From Cladobotryum mycophilum (taxonomy: Eukaryota; Ascomycota; Sordariomycetes; Hypocreales; Hypocreaceae), in the NCBI GenBank assembly GCA_036429605.1, contig CM071590.1, forward strand, positions 1,488,001 through 1,552,000: 64,000 bases of DNA. Direction: 5' to 3'. The notes below the pieces were generated by a model, which was not told where the DNA came from, did no database searches, and saw only the letters and a list, made by a program, of their open reading frames with translations. Shown here one piece after another: positions 1 through 12,813 of this stretch; the stretch's first letter is position 1, and each line of letters begins with the position of its first letter. The position numbers and the translations under genes are program-made.

Positions 1-3000
1 TGGGGATGTGAGTGGAGCGAGACCGACTGAGTAAGCCCACGTCCAGGGGTGAGTGAGTTGGAAGGAGGAGAGGAGGAGGAGGGAGGAGTGGGTAGACTAG
101 CCCTTGCTATGTTCACACCTCGTAGGAATTGCACTGTCCACTAGCCACGTTGGCACAGTACGTACCTTGTGTGCTTGGCTATCGAATTTTGGATGGACGT
201 ATTGAATTGTACGTGTTTATTCCTTTCGGTGCCTGAATAAACCGAGGGTTTGTACTTTTCTGGGTAGGCGGACAATGTTTTTCTTTTCTTTTCTTTCTTT
301 CCTTTTCTTTTTAACGAATCTGACATTGAATAAAAGTTGACGTTGAATAATATATAGATATGCAGTTGGAAACGTTTACATGATGCAAATGGTATTCCTT
401 TTGTCATCCCCCTTACAGGAGGGTGAACTCGACGTACTCTGTACAAATACTTGTAATAAATGTCTTGTCGTAATGCTGCTGATTGATTCTCCGTAGCCGC
501 CTCCTATTAATTGATTCATATCAAGGTCTCGACCGGGACCAATTAGCCCATCCTCTGTATATCGACACTTGATTATGTTGGGTTGCACAAAAGGCTACTT
601 CTCCTCTTCCTCTCCTCGTTGGTTAGGCCTCTCTCTCTCTCTCTCTCTCCTCTCCCCAGTTTTTTGTTTGCTAGACGACGACTCCGCAGACACTATGTAT
701 GCTTAATCGAGCCCCGACCCTGCCGCATTAAGCCGCGTTCCAAGGAGCAAATGTTCCAGTTTCTCCTGTTAAGCTGCATGTGAGAGGAAAGAAAGAAAGT
801 ACCCGTATTAAACCACTGACGAGATGTTTCCAATTGTCCTCTATACTTTGTCTTGGTCTCTTGTCTTGTCGTCTAGCTTGACCCTAACTCATTGTGTGTT
901 ACAAGTAGTAGGGAGATGGGATGTACAAATCATCTGGAACGAAGTCTCTCATTAATTGCATTGCAGTTGGGTATGTGAATCAATCTTATCGTGGCGACTC
1001 ATACGGCAAGAAATATGTAATACCCGTACATCATTGACAAAGAGAAAAGCAATCATACATACGCGGTTCAAATAGCTTCACTGTTGAATGAACAAAAAAA
1101 AAAAAAAAAAAAAGAGACCCAATTCCCCGCTTCCAAACCCCTCATTCACACCAGATCCGGCTACAAACTTGTTTTTTTTTTGTTTTCAAGTCGTTGGGCT
1201 TTGTGAAAAGGAAAATTTTCATGAAAATCTCTCTAGTCATGGATCGTCACCAAACATTCTACTGAACGCCCGGTCGTTGCGGACGTCCAGATTGGCGGAG
1301 TGTTTGCGGGGTCGGAACGGGGCTCGGGAGAGACGATCCACTTCTTCTCGGAATCGAACTATCTGTTGGATATCGACGATGGAGTCAGTTCGTTTTTGTT
1401 TTTTTTTTGTCTTTATTACATAGGGTTGGGGCATGAGCTGGGCCACGATGTTTATCAACAAAAGTGTGAAATAATTTTTTTTGCTCGTACATGAGAGCCT
1501 GATGAATCTCCCAAGCATTGAAGCCCAGCAAATAATTAAAATTACCAAACCGAGGCAACCAGAAAAGAAGCTATCAATTGTGATAAAATACTACGTATCT
1601 AGCACATATAACCCTTTCTAGTTAACACATTTCTTCCTGAAACTGAACTGAGCATTGATAAAAAAATATGATTTCCAATGCAACTTTTTTTTATTAATTC
1701 GTGGCGTCGTATAACTTGAATAAACTAATACCCCCCAACCTTGGCCGCCACAAAACTTCTAGCATCTTTCATTGCCATGTCTCCCTTGGTCAGCGCTGTT
1801 TTATACACCCCTCCACGAAATGAATCAGGTGGCCTCCGTGCGAGAAACAGAAGAAGCAACGTAGAACAACCCATCACATTGGCTGAGTAATGGCCAAGGA
1901 TGGACGATGGGATGGGGATGGGATGGGATCCAGGTTGGCATTACATACATACCTTAATACATACATACCACATAATATAATAGTGGCAACAGTGGTTCCA
2001 GGCTTCTGCCGGATGTAAATTCCACCAAATATGATTGCATGGATGGATGGCTCTTCTGCAGGCCATCCTCTCCTAAAAAAACGTTGGCACTACCTACATG
2101 AAAATCTGCGAACCGTGCAGTGCAGTTTACGGTGCGATGAATTCTGATTGCTCGATGGTTTTGCCAGTTGTTTATTTACTAGCGACACCAAAACTGCAAC
2201 ATTAAATTGGAATTTGCAAGTTGTTGTCAAACGAATCTAATTACAGGCAGCAGGGCGAACGGGAGAAGAAAGTCTTGAGACGAAGCCACGTAGTCAATCA
2301 TATATTTTATATTTTATTTTTATTTTTATGTTTACTTCCAAGATAGGCTACCATGAAAGCCTTGGTTATTTCCATGTGCTCTCTCGCTCACTCACTCACA
2401 CGCACATCACACACACTGCTCTCTCTCTCTCTCTCTCGACTTACTCGTAAGGGCAATTGAACAAGGCTCCGTGTCGGGCAAAGGTACCATGGTACGTCCA
2501 CTGGTACGTAAGCCCCAACACGCTTGCCCGTTGTGCATGTGTTGGCGGCCTCAGTATTCACACGGTAGCAGCGACTTAGACACAAGTACTGTACAGTGTG
2601 GCCCCCCCATTACATGCCCAACCATGGATGGATTTCATTCACACACACCCCTCTGTTCTGTTCTCCTCCCCTCTCCCACTCTCCTCTTCCCTCCCCCTTC
2701 CTGGGCCCCATCCAAGGCCCCAATAACTGCTACCATTTGCTTTTCGCTGCCATCCATGGACCCATTTCGCACTTCTTCCAGTCCCAGTTGGACCTGGTGA
2801 TCAACTGGGTCAGCGGGCCAATAATCCACATTTCTTCACCCCCACCTCTCAGGCAGGGAGAGAGAGACAGACATAGAGACAGACAGAGAGTGAGTGAGTG
2901 GAGGTCCAAAAGAAGGCAAACGATACCTTGCAGATGAGGAGGTACTTGGTAGCCTGTACGGAGTACGGAGTACATACTCTGACTTTCATCATGACTGGCT

Positions 3001-3601
3001 GGCTTGGCCCTGAATACATCCAATCCTCATGTTGGAAGAGGGTGTCCCATCAGTTGATTGGAATACTTTTTTTTTCTTCCTCTCCCTCTCCCTCTCCCTT
3101 TTTTTCCTTTGAGGCTTAACGTTGCAGGGTTTTTTTTTTTTTTTGTAACGGTTAACAAAGGATACTCCCATTACTGGTCCCGTCTCGATAATCGCAAGCA
3201 AAGAGGCGCCGTCGAATTCATCTAGGCAACATACGACACTTGTACCTACAAAGGAGCTGGCAATACGGGAGGTACCTGTTCCGGCAACAAGAATCACGGC
3301 GCTGCTACACGCGCCCCCGCCGTGGGACTCACACACACACACACAACACTCCCTTGCCCAGCGCCGAATGCTCCTCCTAAAATAATTATTATTTCTCGTC
3401 CTTTCTACTGCTTGCGCGGGATCTTCATCTTTTTCTCAACACCAAAAACACACACCAAAAAAACAAAAATTGACCGACCGTGATCACATTTGTGCTGAAC
3501 TACTATTCCGAACTTACAAGTGCCGCTGCTGCAGCCCCGAGCCCGTGACGGTCCGGCATCTGTCATCTCGCACCCCCCTCGAGCAATTCAAGTCGTTGGC
3601 A
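1..3601. other. Gene-poor 5' region, no supported gene
   Basis: Low-complexity intergenic DNA with CT/GA tracts (629-649, 2418-2437), an A19 run near 1095 and ATGG-like short repeats near 1915 and 2040. A GC-richer, coding-like patch lies at about 1225-1385 inside AT-rich sequence, readable on both strands, but no start, splice sites or family could be assigned. The last few hundred bases probably hold the promoter and 5' UTR of the C2H2 gene. Confidence 0.7.
629..649. repeat. (CT)n microsatellite
   Basis: About ten CT dinucleotides in a row. A similar tract lies at 2418-2437. Both are intergenic. Confidence 0.9.
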
Positions 3602-5160
3602 ATGGCCTCCTCAAAAGTATGAAACGTCGTATAATCGGGGGCGCCATGCTGGCTTGTTCCCGCTCTTGCGAGGCTCAATTGTGCTGATCACTTTCGTCCA
3701 AATTTCAGGAGATGCAGCAATCTGCGAGGCCATTGACGCACCAGCGTCCGTCGCTGTCGAGCTCCTCACTCTCAGCCATGACTGGCCGTCAATCCCATGC
3801 CCGTGCCAACTCCCACTCCCACTCGCATTCCCTACTCGGAGGCTCGCTCAATTCCACCCATCGAATAACCCGCCGCAAATCCGTCACCACCCCAGGTGCC
3901 AACGTCGCTGCCCTTACTGCTGCAATTCGAGACAGCGAGCCGACTGCTGCCATGCCCATCGCCAACAGCGCCAGGCGCCTGTCGAAGCATGCCACTGCCC
4001 GGGCTGCTTTGGTCGGCAGCCTCCCTTCACCTCCCGCGAGCTTGCCCACCCACAAAATGTTGATCGATTCGAAGCGTGATATCCAAGACAGTGCCATCGA
4101 CGACGATTCGAATGACCTATCAGCTGACGAAGAAGATGACAAGTTCCAAAAGGCCCGTACAAGACGAGCGAGTGATGGGCAGCCCCTTGCCAAGGACGGC
4201 AAGAAGAGCAACCGAGTAGAAATCCGCTGCGAGACGTGTGGCAAGGGTTACAAGCACAGCAGCTGCTTGACGAAGCACCTGTTGGTCTCCCTCCCCTTTG
4301 CGTCTCCGACACGCACCTCGTGTGCCGTGGCAAACCCTCTCGGGACTCCGGCCCTGCGTGAGGCAACTGTATGAACAAGATGTATTGACTGGCTGGATAG
4401 ATGGGAACATACCCCTGAATGGTCTTATACTTCGAAGCTGCTTATTTCCAAGCACCAGCAAGTCCAATTGCTCGAGGCTGCGTCTGTCTTGGTCGCCATG
4501 AACGGCAACCCCCAAGAAAGGTCATCAACACCACCAGACTCAGCCAAGGACTTTGCCAGCGAGCCAGAGTCGGCATCCCCAACTGCCTCCGGTTACTCTG
4601 AGCAGGTAGAACGTCAAAGCTCTGCAGATACTACGCCGCCCCCCATTGCCGAGACCTCGTACTACGACAAACGGCTCAGCAGCAACAGTATCTTTTCTCA
4701 AAGCTACCAATCTCCACAGTCGGTATTCCACCAAATCTCTGGTAGCGTCCCCAATGGACGAGGATTTGGTCACTTCCGCCAGGTCAGCAGTGATATTCGG
4801 CCGACTTCCTCCGGCCGCAATGCCACCGGTCAAGATGACCACGACCTGGCCGCGGCGGTAGAACTCTTGAGTTGTAGTTTCGGTAGCAATGGTGGCTCGC
4901 GGGGCACCTTGACGCTTCCTCGCGATGCGCCTCCAGTACCGCCAGTACCTGCCCAGTATTTGGACCCAACCGCCTCCCTTTCAAGTGCGGGGTTCATCAA
5001 CAGCTACCCTAGCAAGCAGCCGGAGAGCTTCACTCGAGGTGAGATGCGACGAGGCAGCGAGGATGTCAAGATGGAGGACAGCGAGGACGACTTCGATATG
5101 CGGTCTCGTGCACGAAGTGACGAAGATGACGACGGAGTTTTCGGTCGCATGGAGGAATGA
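3602..5160 (+). CDS. C2H2 zinc-finger protein, fungal
   Basis: Three exons are predicted: 3602-3616, 3709-4280 and 4401-5160 (448 aa). The first exon encodes only MASSK; the introns have GTATGA and GTTGGT donors and end in TTTCAG and GGATAG. A single classical finger, C-x2-C-x12-H-x3-H, lies at about residues 178-200; the second intron cuts it just after the first zinc-binding His, so splicing is needed to complete it. The rest is Ser/Pro-rich and disordered, with a His/Ser-rich start and an acidic C-terminus (DSEDDFD, then DEDDD). This suggests a nuclear regulator that binds nucleic acid, but no specific orthologue is recognised. A long AT-rich 3' flank follows. The frame is continuous across all three exons, which supports the model. 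Confidence 0.85.
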
Positions 5161-6448
5161 TTGTATTGGATATATGGGACGGAGCATTTGTTTGGGAGTC
5201 GGACATTATTGGGCCTTGGAGTTAAAACTTGCTCCAGAATTGGGTTATGGAAATATCTTGGAGGAATCGGCGCGTTTATTCTCTTTTGTTGTACAACGAT
5301 ATACTCGAACTTGTATGAGGTGGTTCTGCTCCGCGGTCAATCTTCAGCACCGAAGAGTGGAGAGCCCGTCCGGACCGGCCATTGTTGGCCACATATTTGT
5401 CGGACGAGAGAGCATCTCCACGAGGTTAAAGTGAGGGTTCGATGAGGCGTCGAGCGTACACCCGGATAAATTTTTTGAATAAATATTGAAGGCATTATTA
5501 CTCAACGACTTTGTACTTGGTTAGATGGAAGCATAATAATGAAGAAGAAGAAGAAGAAGCAGAAGCAGAAGAAGAAGATGATGATGATAACGATGATGAC
5601 GATGACGAAGAAGAAGTAAAATATGGAATCACAATGCCCATGGGGTTCTGAAGATGTGAGGGTTTATCGTTCAGGTCAACTCGATGGAAGGCGTGAAGAA
5701 TAGAGATGACGGTGTCAATTGATGTCCATCACAGCAGCAACGGCGGCAGCAGAATGTCATAATGAGGCACAGGATGAAATGGATTCACCATATGATTAAC
5801 GCAAGAGTGAAGAATACAAGCGGAAGGAAAATATTTGCGCTTCATTCAATTCTTTAATCTGGGCAAAATCCTTGATTCACCGTTTTCTTGGTTGCTGACA
5901 GTTTTGTTTAAAGGAAAATTTTCCAAACGCCGGAAATTGAGCTCCTCTATTAGTTGGGGCGCATTTGGCGGCTCGGTCTTGAAGTTGCGGGGGCTATTGA
6001 GTGTCCACGGGCGGCCTTTTGGTGCTTTTTAGGTGCTTTTGGGTGCTGAAGCCTTCTGTAGGGTGGGTTTCCACAGCGATCCTCGACGTCACGTCTCCAC
6101 TGCAGGAAGATGAGACTTGGGAGCGTGGACCCCCATTTTGCGATCGCTCGTCTCGGCGCGCATCCCGTTCGAATCTTGACTGGATGAAACTCTCAACAAA
6201 ACAACCAACTTGGTCTACGCCCACATCCCGCCTCTCCCTCTCTCTCTCTCCCTCCCTCCCTCCCTCCCCCTCTCACAACTCCCAATCTCACCCTCGCTCC
6301 TCTTGCTCACCCTCCTTTCGTTCTTGTGTTTCGCAGCGCCGATCCTCGCAGTCGCCAGTTGCGCGCCAAATTTAATTTGTCAAACCTGGAATCCAGGGAC
6401 ACAGCTTTGACAAATATCTTGAAATCCACGAATCAACTTATAGCGATC
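5161..6448. other. Intergenic region with GAA/GAT repeats
   Basis: Probable 3' UTR of the C2H2 gene and promoter of the membrane-protein gene. It contains a purine-rich trinucleotide tract (5541-5616) and CT-rich leader sequence at 6235-6300. No gene seen. Confidence 0.7.
5541..5616. repeat. (GAA)n/(GAT)n compound microsatellite
   Basis: Imperfect GAA, GCA and GAT trinucleotides over about 75 bases in the intergenic region downstream of the C2H2 gene. Confidence 0.85.
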
Positions 6449-7774
6449 ATGGCAACCCTGAGAAGGGCCCCCAACAAGGGAGACGATATGGCATCTGCCG
6501 CAGACCAGGGCCGGGACGAAGGCGTAGTTTCCGATACGCCAGCTGCCACACCGAGGACGAAAACAAGGGCGAGACCGACTATCGCGAAGGATGAACAGGT
6601 CGGCGCGAGGATCCCAACCGTGGTCCAGTTCCCGCTCGTGGCGGTGATTAGTTTTGCGACGGCGAGTTTGGGATACAGCGTGTTGGGCGAGTTGACCAAG
6701 GGAGAGCTGGCAACCGTGAGCCGTACCCAGGAGACATGGGAGGAAGTCGCCCTACTCGCTACTTGGAGGATGTGGGTGTTTTTTTCTTTCTCTCTCTTTC
6801 TCTCTCTGTGTCCCTCTTCCTGTCTCTCTTGCTCTACCCCCTCCCCTCCCCTCCCCTCCCTTCATCTCCCGTCCGTGTTGACTCCCGGCAGAGACGTTCA
6901 GCGTGGCGCGCGATGTGGATGATCCTGTCAGATAATTGACGGAAGCTAATGTGAGCTTACAGATTCGAGCTGGCCTTGAGCTGGTTTGGCAAATTGGATA
7001 GTCTCGATGTTGCCATGATGGATCTCCTGTCGCATGGCCCCTCGGTATGATTCGCACCATTCCCTCGGTAGCGAAGGACGCCGTCAAACCACTAACAGCA
7101 AACCTTAGATCTACCTCCTGGCCGCCTTCTACAACCTCAGCCCAACCACGGCGCTGGCTGCCTTGGCGGTAGATATCGTGTCTGCCTCTGTGCCGTTCTG
7201 CCTCCTCCGGCCACTTTCCGCCGTCCACAAGCCATCATCTTCGGCACTGCCGAACCGTGAACTCATCGACATGCCCCTGCAACTCCTGACGACGAGCTTG
7301 TCGACGAGCATCTACACCGTCACTTTGGTCCTATCCCTGCGGTTCGTGTTGCCTCGCGTGCTCGTCTTGTACTTTAATGGACTTCCGAGCGTGGAGCCGG
7401 CGTACATGGCTTCTTACTCTGCCGTGTTGCCCGTGACGTTACTTTTTGGCGCGGCTGCGAGCACGTTTATCTTTGCGCCGTTTGCCACGACGGGCCGGAC
7501 CCAGGATGACGAACTGGTGAGCCAGTTTGACCCTGTCAAGGCGACCCTGGGCCAGACTGTGTGGTGGAATCTCTGGGGCTACACGACCAAGACCAAGGTA
7601 GTAATTCGACGAACAGCGGTCACGGCGCTGGTCACGGGCATCAACACGTACCTCTCGTGCAAGATGACGATCCCCGGCGTGGAGTCAGCTGGCGCCGCAG
7701 CCTACGCGGCCGTGTGGGTTTTGGCAGCCCTATGCACAGGCGTGGGACTTGGACTCGTTGGGAGCGACGAGTGA
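6449..7774 (+). CDS. Conserved fungal multi-pass membrane protein
   Basis: Exons 6449-6771, 6963-7044 and 7109-7774 give 356 aa. The first intron starts GTGGGT and ends TTACAG; the second starts GTATGA, has the branch site CTAAC and ends CTTAG. The N-terminal 55 residues are polar and basic (PRTKTRARP). They are followed by several hydrophobic segments: roughly residues 55-75, 105-165 (amphipathic patches plus the NLSPTTALAALAVDIV stretch), 190-225, 240-265 and 300-355. The motifs GYSVLGELTKGELATVSR and TWEEVALLATWR look like a family conserved in filamentous ascomycetes, from memory. Function is unknown; I see no transporter or enzyme motif. Likely an organellar or plasma membrane protein. 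The gene is isolated, with CT-rich sequence just upstream and in intron 1. Confidence 0.8.
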
Positions 7775-10700
7775 TTGGTGGGGATAAAGTCAGTTTCTTG
7801 AGGTTTTATTTTCATCCGGTTAAGTTGCTTCCGCGTATTACCGGGGGTTCGGGACGCTTCGTTCGACTATGACTATACTAGGTAGCTTTCTTGGTTTGTG
7901 TTAGGTGTATTTTACTTGTTGCTACTATTGGTAACCTTGCCAAGATGGCATCCGCCCAACAGAGGTGTGGGTACGGTTTGACTTGGCTTGGTTTGGTAAT
8001 GCCTATTTTATTATTATTATCATTTACTTTTTTCCCCTCCAACTGTTCTTGTCTGGGATGCTGAGTTGGGACGAAACAAGAATGACTCTCGTACAAGAAA
8101 CGGGATAGGATTTGAGAGCAGAGAGAGTTTTGGGATTATTTTGATTATTCCATTACTTTCTCACCCCTGTCCTTATTCTTACTCTTACTCTTTTCATTCT
8201 CGTAGACTCATTACTACGTAGTATTTCGTAGGTATTTGTCACCATCTCGCCATGACATGATTTTCCAACCCGAGCTTTTCTCTCTCTCTCAGATACGCGG
8301 AACTCTCAGACAACGCAAGCCCAAAGCGCATCGTATTGGATCTTCATACGAGTCAAGTTAGCTCGTATCTAGCGTCCCTGTAAGTCGGTGAGGTTCGGCT
8401 ACTGGAAAGCCACAAAGGTCATCAAGAGGACGCGAACGGTAATCAGTAACCGACCTGACATGCCGGAAGGAGCATGATGAGGATCGGGTTAATAATCCGT
8501 GCTTGGGATTGGGGCAAGCCGCAGGTTCAGCTCCGCCCGTAATCCATGTTTTCTCGATGGGGAACTGTGTAACAAGAGGGGAGAACGGTACAGGTAGGCA
8601 AGCAGGTAGATAGACAAGGTAGGTAAGGCAGGTAGATAGATGGGGGGGGGATAGAACCAAGGCTCAAAGGCGGCTGGCAGGCTGGGCTGCCTGCCTACCT
8701 ATTGGGATGACAAGTATTTCCTCGGAGACATGGCATGTCCAGCCCATGAGCAAGGGAGGGAAAGCAAAATATGGAGATGATCACCATCTGATTCATTTGG
8801 TTCTCCACGGGATCTCTCTCTCTCTCTTTTTGTTTTCTTACATGGTAATCGTGCATACGGAGTGAGAGGGTGGGTGAGAGAGAGAGAGAGACTGTGAGAG
8901 AGTAAAGGGAAAAAGAGAGAAGGTGACGCATCACCGGCCGGGATGTGCCAAGGAACAGCCCCCAATGGGCTAACTTTCTTTCTATTCCGGGTCAGAGCTG
9001 AAACAAATATAGATGCCAGATTGCATGGGGCTGGCTGCACGCCTCGCATGCGCAGCACGTGTGAGAGGCCCAAAAGAGAAATCTACCCTGGTAGGGCTGT
9101 GGCCGCTGGAAACTGGGGCCGGATTGAACAGGTTCCATCCATCGGCCACCACCCCCTCTCTCCCCCTCTGAAGGAACAACGACCTGTAAAGCAAGGGGGA
9201 TGGATGGATGGATGGATGGATGAATCATGGATGGGAGAGCAGCTGTGTTTCTGTTTCCTTGGCGATGATGATATGACCCCTCCGGTTGGTAGATTTTTCA
9301 TGTTTTTGCTGTAGAAGGGATGAGTGGGGGAGGGGAGATCGTCCTAATTCGGAAAGATGATGATACTGTACAGACCTGAACGGACAGCCGATGTGGGAGG
9401 GAGGGAGGGGGTTCATCCATGTCTCTCCCTCTCTCCCTCTCACACTGACTCTCTATGGGAGTACATATGCCTATTCCATTTTTAATGTAATTTTGTTCTT
9501 GTTTTTTTTTCTTTCAGCGGCGTCCTTTTTTAGAGACATGAGGCTTCTTGGACTTTGGACGGGTTGTTGATTATACATGAAATGGCGTGACTATTGCCAG
9601 AAAGACTGCCCAAAGGATTCGATAACAAACGTTTTATGAAAGGGGAAAAGTAAACCGTTTTTTCAATAACCGTTTTTGTTAGTCTACCTTTGACCCTTAA
9701 TTAGTCCCCTTTGGAACGAATCTGCATATATAATCTGTTCTCTTTTTTTTTGCTTTTAGAGGCTTGGGCGTAAAATGAAATAATGATAATATTAATGCAG
9801 ATCTTGCACATGACATGATGATTGCAGTGCGGTGCACTATGGCTTGAGGCGGCAATGCAAGCGATGCAGTTCTTCTTACTCGTTTCTGGTTTTGCTTGTT
9901 TTAGGAATCAACTTACATGCATTGCCATCCTTACCTGTAGCCCAGCTAGGGCATTCTTCCTCTTCCTCTCCCCTCTTCCTCTCCCCTCCCCTACCTCTAC
10001 TTCTACGCCCAGATCCACCGTATTTACAATCCGCCCCCGTGGGTAAAATACCTTTTGAGCAAAAAAGTGGGAGAGTAAGGAATTCGCGTTCGTCAAGGCC
10101 CAGGGGGGGAAGAGGATACCGGATAATACGCAACTTTGCCTTACTATGTACATACGATGAAGTGAACCCCCCCCCCCTCCTCCTCTCAAGGGTCAGCGCA
10201 CCGACGGCTGTTTACGACCCGCGCGATCCGGGCAATGCGCCAGAAGAGACTGACTGACAAAGAACAAAATATACTTGTACAATGCTTTTTAAGAGGGGGG
10301 CACGTTGATAGGTAGGCAACGATGAAAAGTTGGAAACACCATTTTCAGCCCAGCTTCAAGGGTTTGAAAGTTGGGAGGAAGGGTTAAAAAAAAAAAAGTG
10401 GACAACAGCTGGCTATGACCTGGTTGGTTGGGTGGTTTTTTTTTTGATTTATACTTGGGGTTCCCCGAACAGGGGCGTGTGAGTTGTGTAAGTGCGCGTA
10501 TCTGTGTGTGTGGCAGCCTCTTCTACGGCGTAGAAAGGCGCAGGGTTAGATAGAACCCTTTTGGTGAGGGCTGGTTTTTTTATTTTATTATTATTATTAT
10601 TTTACTTCGTTCACAGCACACAGACAGGCGTGCGTGCATACCTCTCTTGAGTTCTGACTATCCCTGGGGGCCGATCTCCGGAATTCATCTTTTGAAGCAA

Positions 10701-10894
10701 TCGGGGTCTCCTACTAGTCCTACTAGGTTCCACACTATTACTATTACTGTTTGCCTGTTTGCTGCGAGGCTCAACGGCTGTGGGCATTGCCATGCAGGAC
10801 GTAGTTTGTATAAGATGTCCTGGCTTCGTCCCATTCAAGATGATTATCATTATCATTACCATCGAGCCTCTCCAGCTACTCATCCTTCTGGTAT

Positions 10895-10935
<41 letters not shown>

Positions 10936-11043
10936 CAAATATCCAATCACTTCCTCCAGAGAAGACCAGTCTTCAGACCCAAGCCGTCCAACTCATCACC
11001 ACCCATCGCCGAGTCCCTCAAACAAACATAAAAACTCTCGATT
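7775..11043. other. 3.3-kb intergenic region, no supported gene
   Basis: Contains GA/CT tracts (8280, 8875-8905), a GGAT repeat (9198-9222), poly-G and poly-C runs (8641, 10169) and an AC/AT microsatellite (10894-10934). I searched 8340-8560, which is less repetitive, for a tRNA or small RNA and found no A/B box pair. The last few hundred bases are probably the bactofilin gene's promoter and leader. Confidence 0.65.
10894..10934. repeat. (AC)n(AT)n compound microsatellite
   Basis: About 13 AC dinucleotides followed by about 7 AT dinucleotides, ending some 110 bases upstream of the bactofilin-like start codon. Confidence 0.9.
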
Positions 11044-11783
11044 ATGTCTGCCCTCGCCACTGCTTCCATGACAGGATACACAATGCCTGCTGGAAACTTG
11101 AAAAGATCAGGAAGCATCAGTGCCGAGGAAGAGCTCAGTCTCCAAGGCCCCCTCGAGGTCGCCGGTTCTGTCAACTCAGGCCGGAGCATCAACTTTGAGG
11201 GCGACTTCAACGTTGCCGGCGCCATTGACGCCTATGGCAAAATCACAACCAGAGGAATTATGAGATGCGAGTAAGTCCAAAGAGAAAAAAGTCCCCGAGC
11301 CAATCATCGGACGGATCCCTAACGGAAGCTCTCTCTCAAAAAAAGTGGTCAAATCAAGGCATATGGCAACATTCTCATGAATGGCACCATGCACTCGAGG
11401 TAAGGGTCCTAGCTATACGGAGAAATTCAAGTCCGCCGCTGATGCAAAATGTGTGTGTAGCGACAAGATTATAGGATACGGCAAGCTGCGTGTTGATGGC
11501 ACCTTGCAAGGGAACCATCTCGAGATCTGGGGAAACTTGGTCGTCATTGGATACTTGTAAGTCCACCCTCGACAACAACCCCTGTCAGCTGATAGTTTTC
11601 GAAAGGAAAAGAAAAAGAAAAAGAGGTGCAAGGCTGACTTTGGTGCCTAGGAGATGCAGGCGTCTGGTCGTATACGGCTCCCTGACACTGATCGGCCCAG
11701 ACTCCACCTATATAGTCGAAGAATCCGAAGAAATTGCTGGAGCCAAATTGATGCGCGACCAGGAGGCCGACTGGGATTGGTAG
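11044..11783 (+). CDS. Bactofilin-type polymer-forming beta-helix protein
   Basis: Exons 11044-11270, 11346-11399, 11461-11556 and 11651-11783 give a 169-aa protein with all splice phases consistent. Residues about 20-150 are a run of short beta-strand repeats with regularly placed glycines (LQGPLEVAGSV, FEGDFNVAGAI, AYGKITTRGIM, GYGKLRVDGTL, IWGNLVVIGYL, VYGSLTLIG). This is the pattern of the bactofilin domain (Pfam PF04519), a right-handed beta-helix that self-assembles into non-polar filaments in bacteria without nucleotide. Short polar ends flank the core (Met-Ser-Ala-rich N-terminus, EADWDW C-terminus), as in bacterial members. There is no signal peptide or membrane segment. Four exons with normal fungal introns argue against recent bacterial contamination. 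The role in the fungus is unknown; a cytoplasmic scaffold is an inference. Confidence 0.75.
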
Positions 11784-12813
11784 ATCCGACGATGCCCGAC
11801 CGTTATTCTCCTTCACTATTTTTCTTCATCCTTCTCTTTCTCTTTCATTTTACCCACTCATTCCTTTTTCTCTCTTTCTCTCTCCTTCTCTCTCCTTCTC
11901 TCCCTTTCTCTCTCTTTCTCTCTCTTTCTCTCTTGCATTTCAATTTTCATCATATCTGATAGAGGCTTTTGGGGAATCATCGCAGGTGTTGCAGGTCCGG
12001 AAAGCTCGCGCTTTCGACTGCACTGCCACAAGGCAGACTCGACTAGACTTGGGGTGTTGTATGGTTTAGGGGGAAAGGCATTAGCATTCATTGACTTATA
12101 GGTAGCCAATGACAATTCATGCTGGCATGAATAGTAAAGAAATTGACGGACTTGTCCATATTATCTCAGCATTTGACGTCAAAGTGAATGGCTTTTCTCG
12201 TGTGACCTGTGTGAATGCCTGGGCGATCCGTGGTCCTCCGTCGGTCCGAGACTGGTCAATTGGAGGCCCCCATGCAATGCCATTATTGGCAAATAGACTC
12301 ACTCAAAGGATTCACCGTATTGAAAGCTGAGGTTGACGGAATATAGCTGGCAATCTTGTTGTTGCAGGTCGACGTGTCTATGACATGTCATTGGACGAAG
12401 CCGGACGCAGCTGGATTGGCCGCATAGCCGCAGGTGACGGCCTCCAAGGTTGCACTGCACACCTTTTGTTTGTTACCTCTCTTTTTTTCCAAGGTCACGC
12501 CAGATGACTCAGCATAGCCATTGTTACATAATCAACTCACCCCACGTGCGCACGGTCCAGTTTTTATCTTGCTGCCGTGCAGCTCTTGGGAGTTCGCCAA
12601 CAAGGCGAGACACAACGCGGTTGATTGGCCGCGAACCCAAAGCAACGTCAGATCGCGACACGGTAACTCAAAGAAAGCTCAGGCAGATGGCAACCATCAA
12701 ACTGCGAAAGCCTGTACCGGGACATATTTTTCATCATTAAGTAGCCTTTAGAGATTACACAAAGAGGTGCGTGCGGCTGAACGCGCCCGCCCCCCGAGAC
12801 CGTGTTGGCTAGA
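11784..12813. other. Intergenic region
   Basis: Starts with a long pyrimidine tract (11812-11940, mostly CTTTCTCT units) that is probably in the 3' UTR of the bactofilin gene, followed by non-repetitive sequence up to the ING gene. No gene supported. Confidence 0.65.
11869..11933. repeat. Polypyrimidine CTTTCTCT-type repeat
   Basis: Irregular tandem CTCTTTCT/CTCTCCTT units covering about 65 bases downstream of the bactofilin stop. Confidence 0.8.

Noticed and set aside
8340..8560. Possible tRNA or small RNA
   Set aside because: A GGTTCAGCTCC element resembles a B box, but no matching A box, acceptor stem or anticodon arm could be folded by eye.
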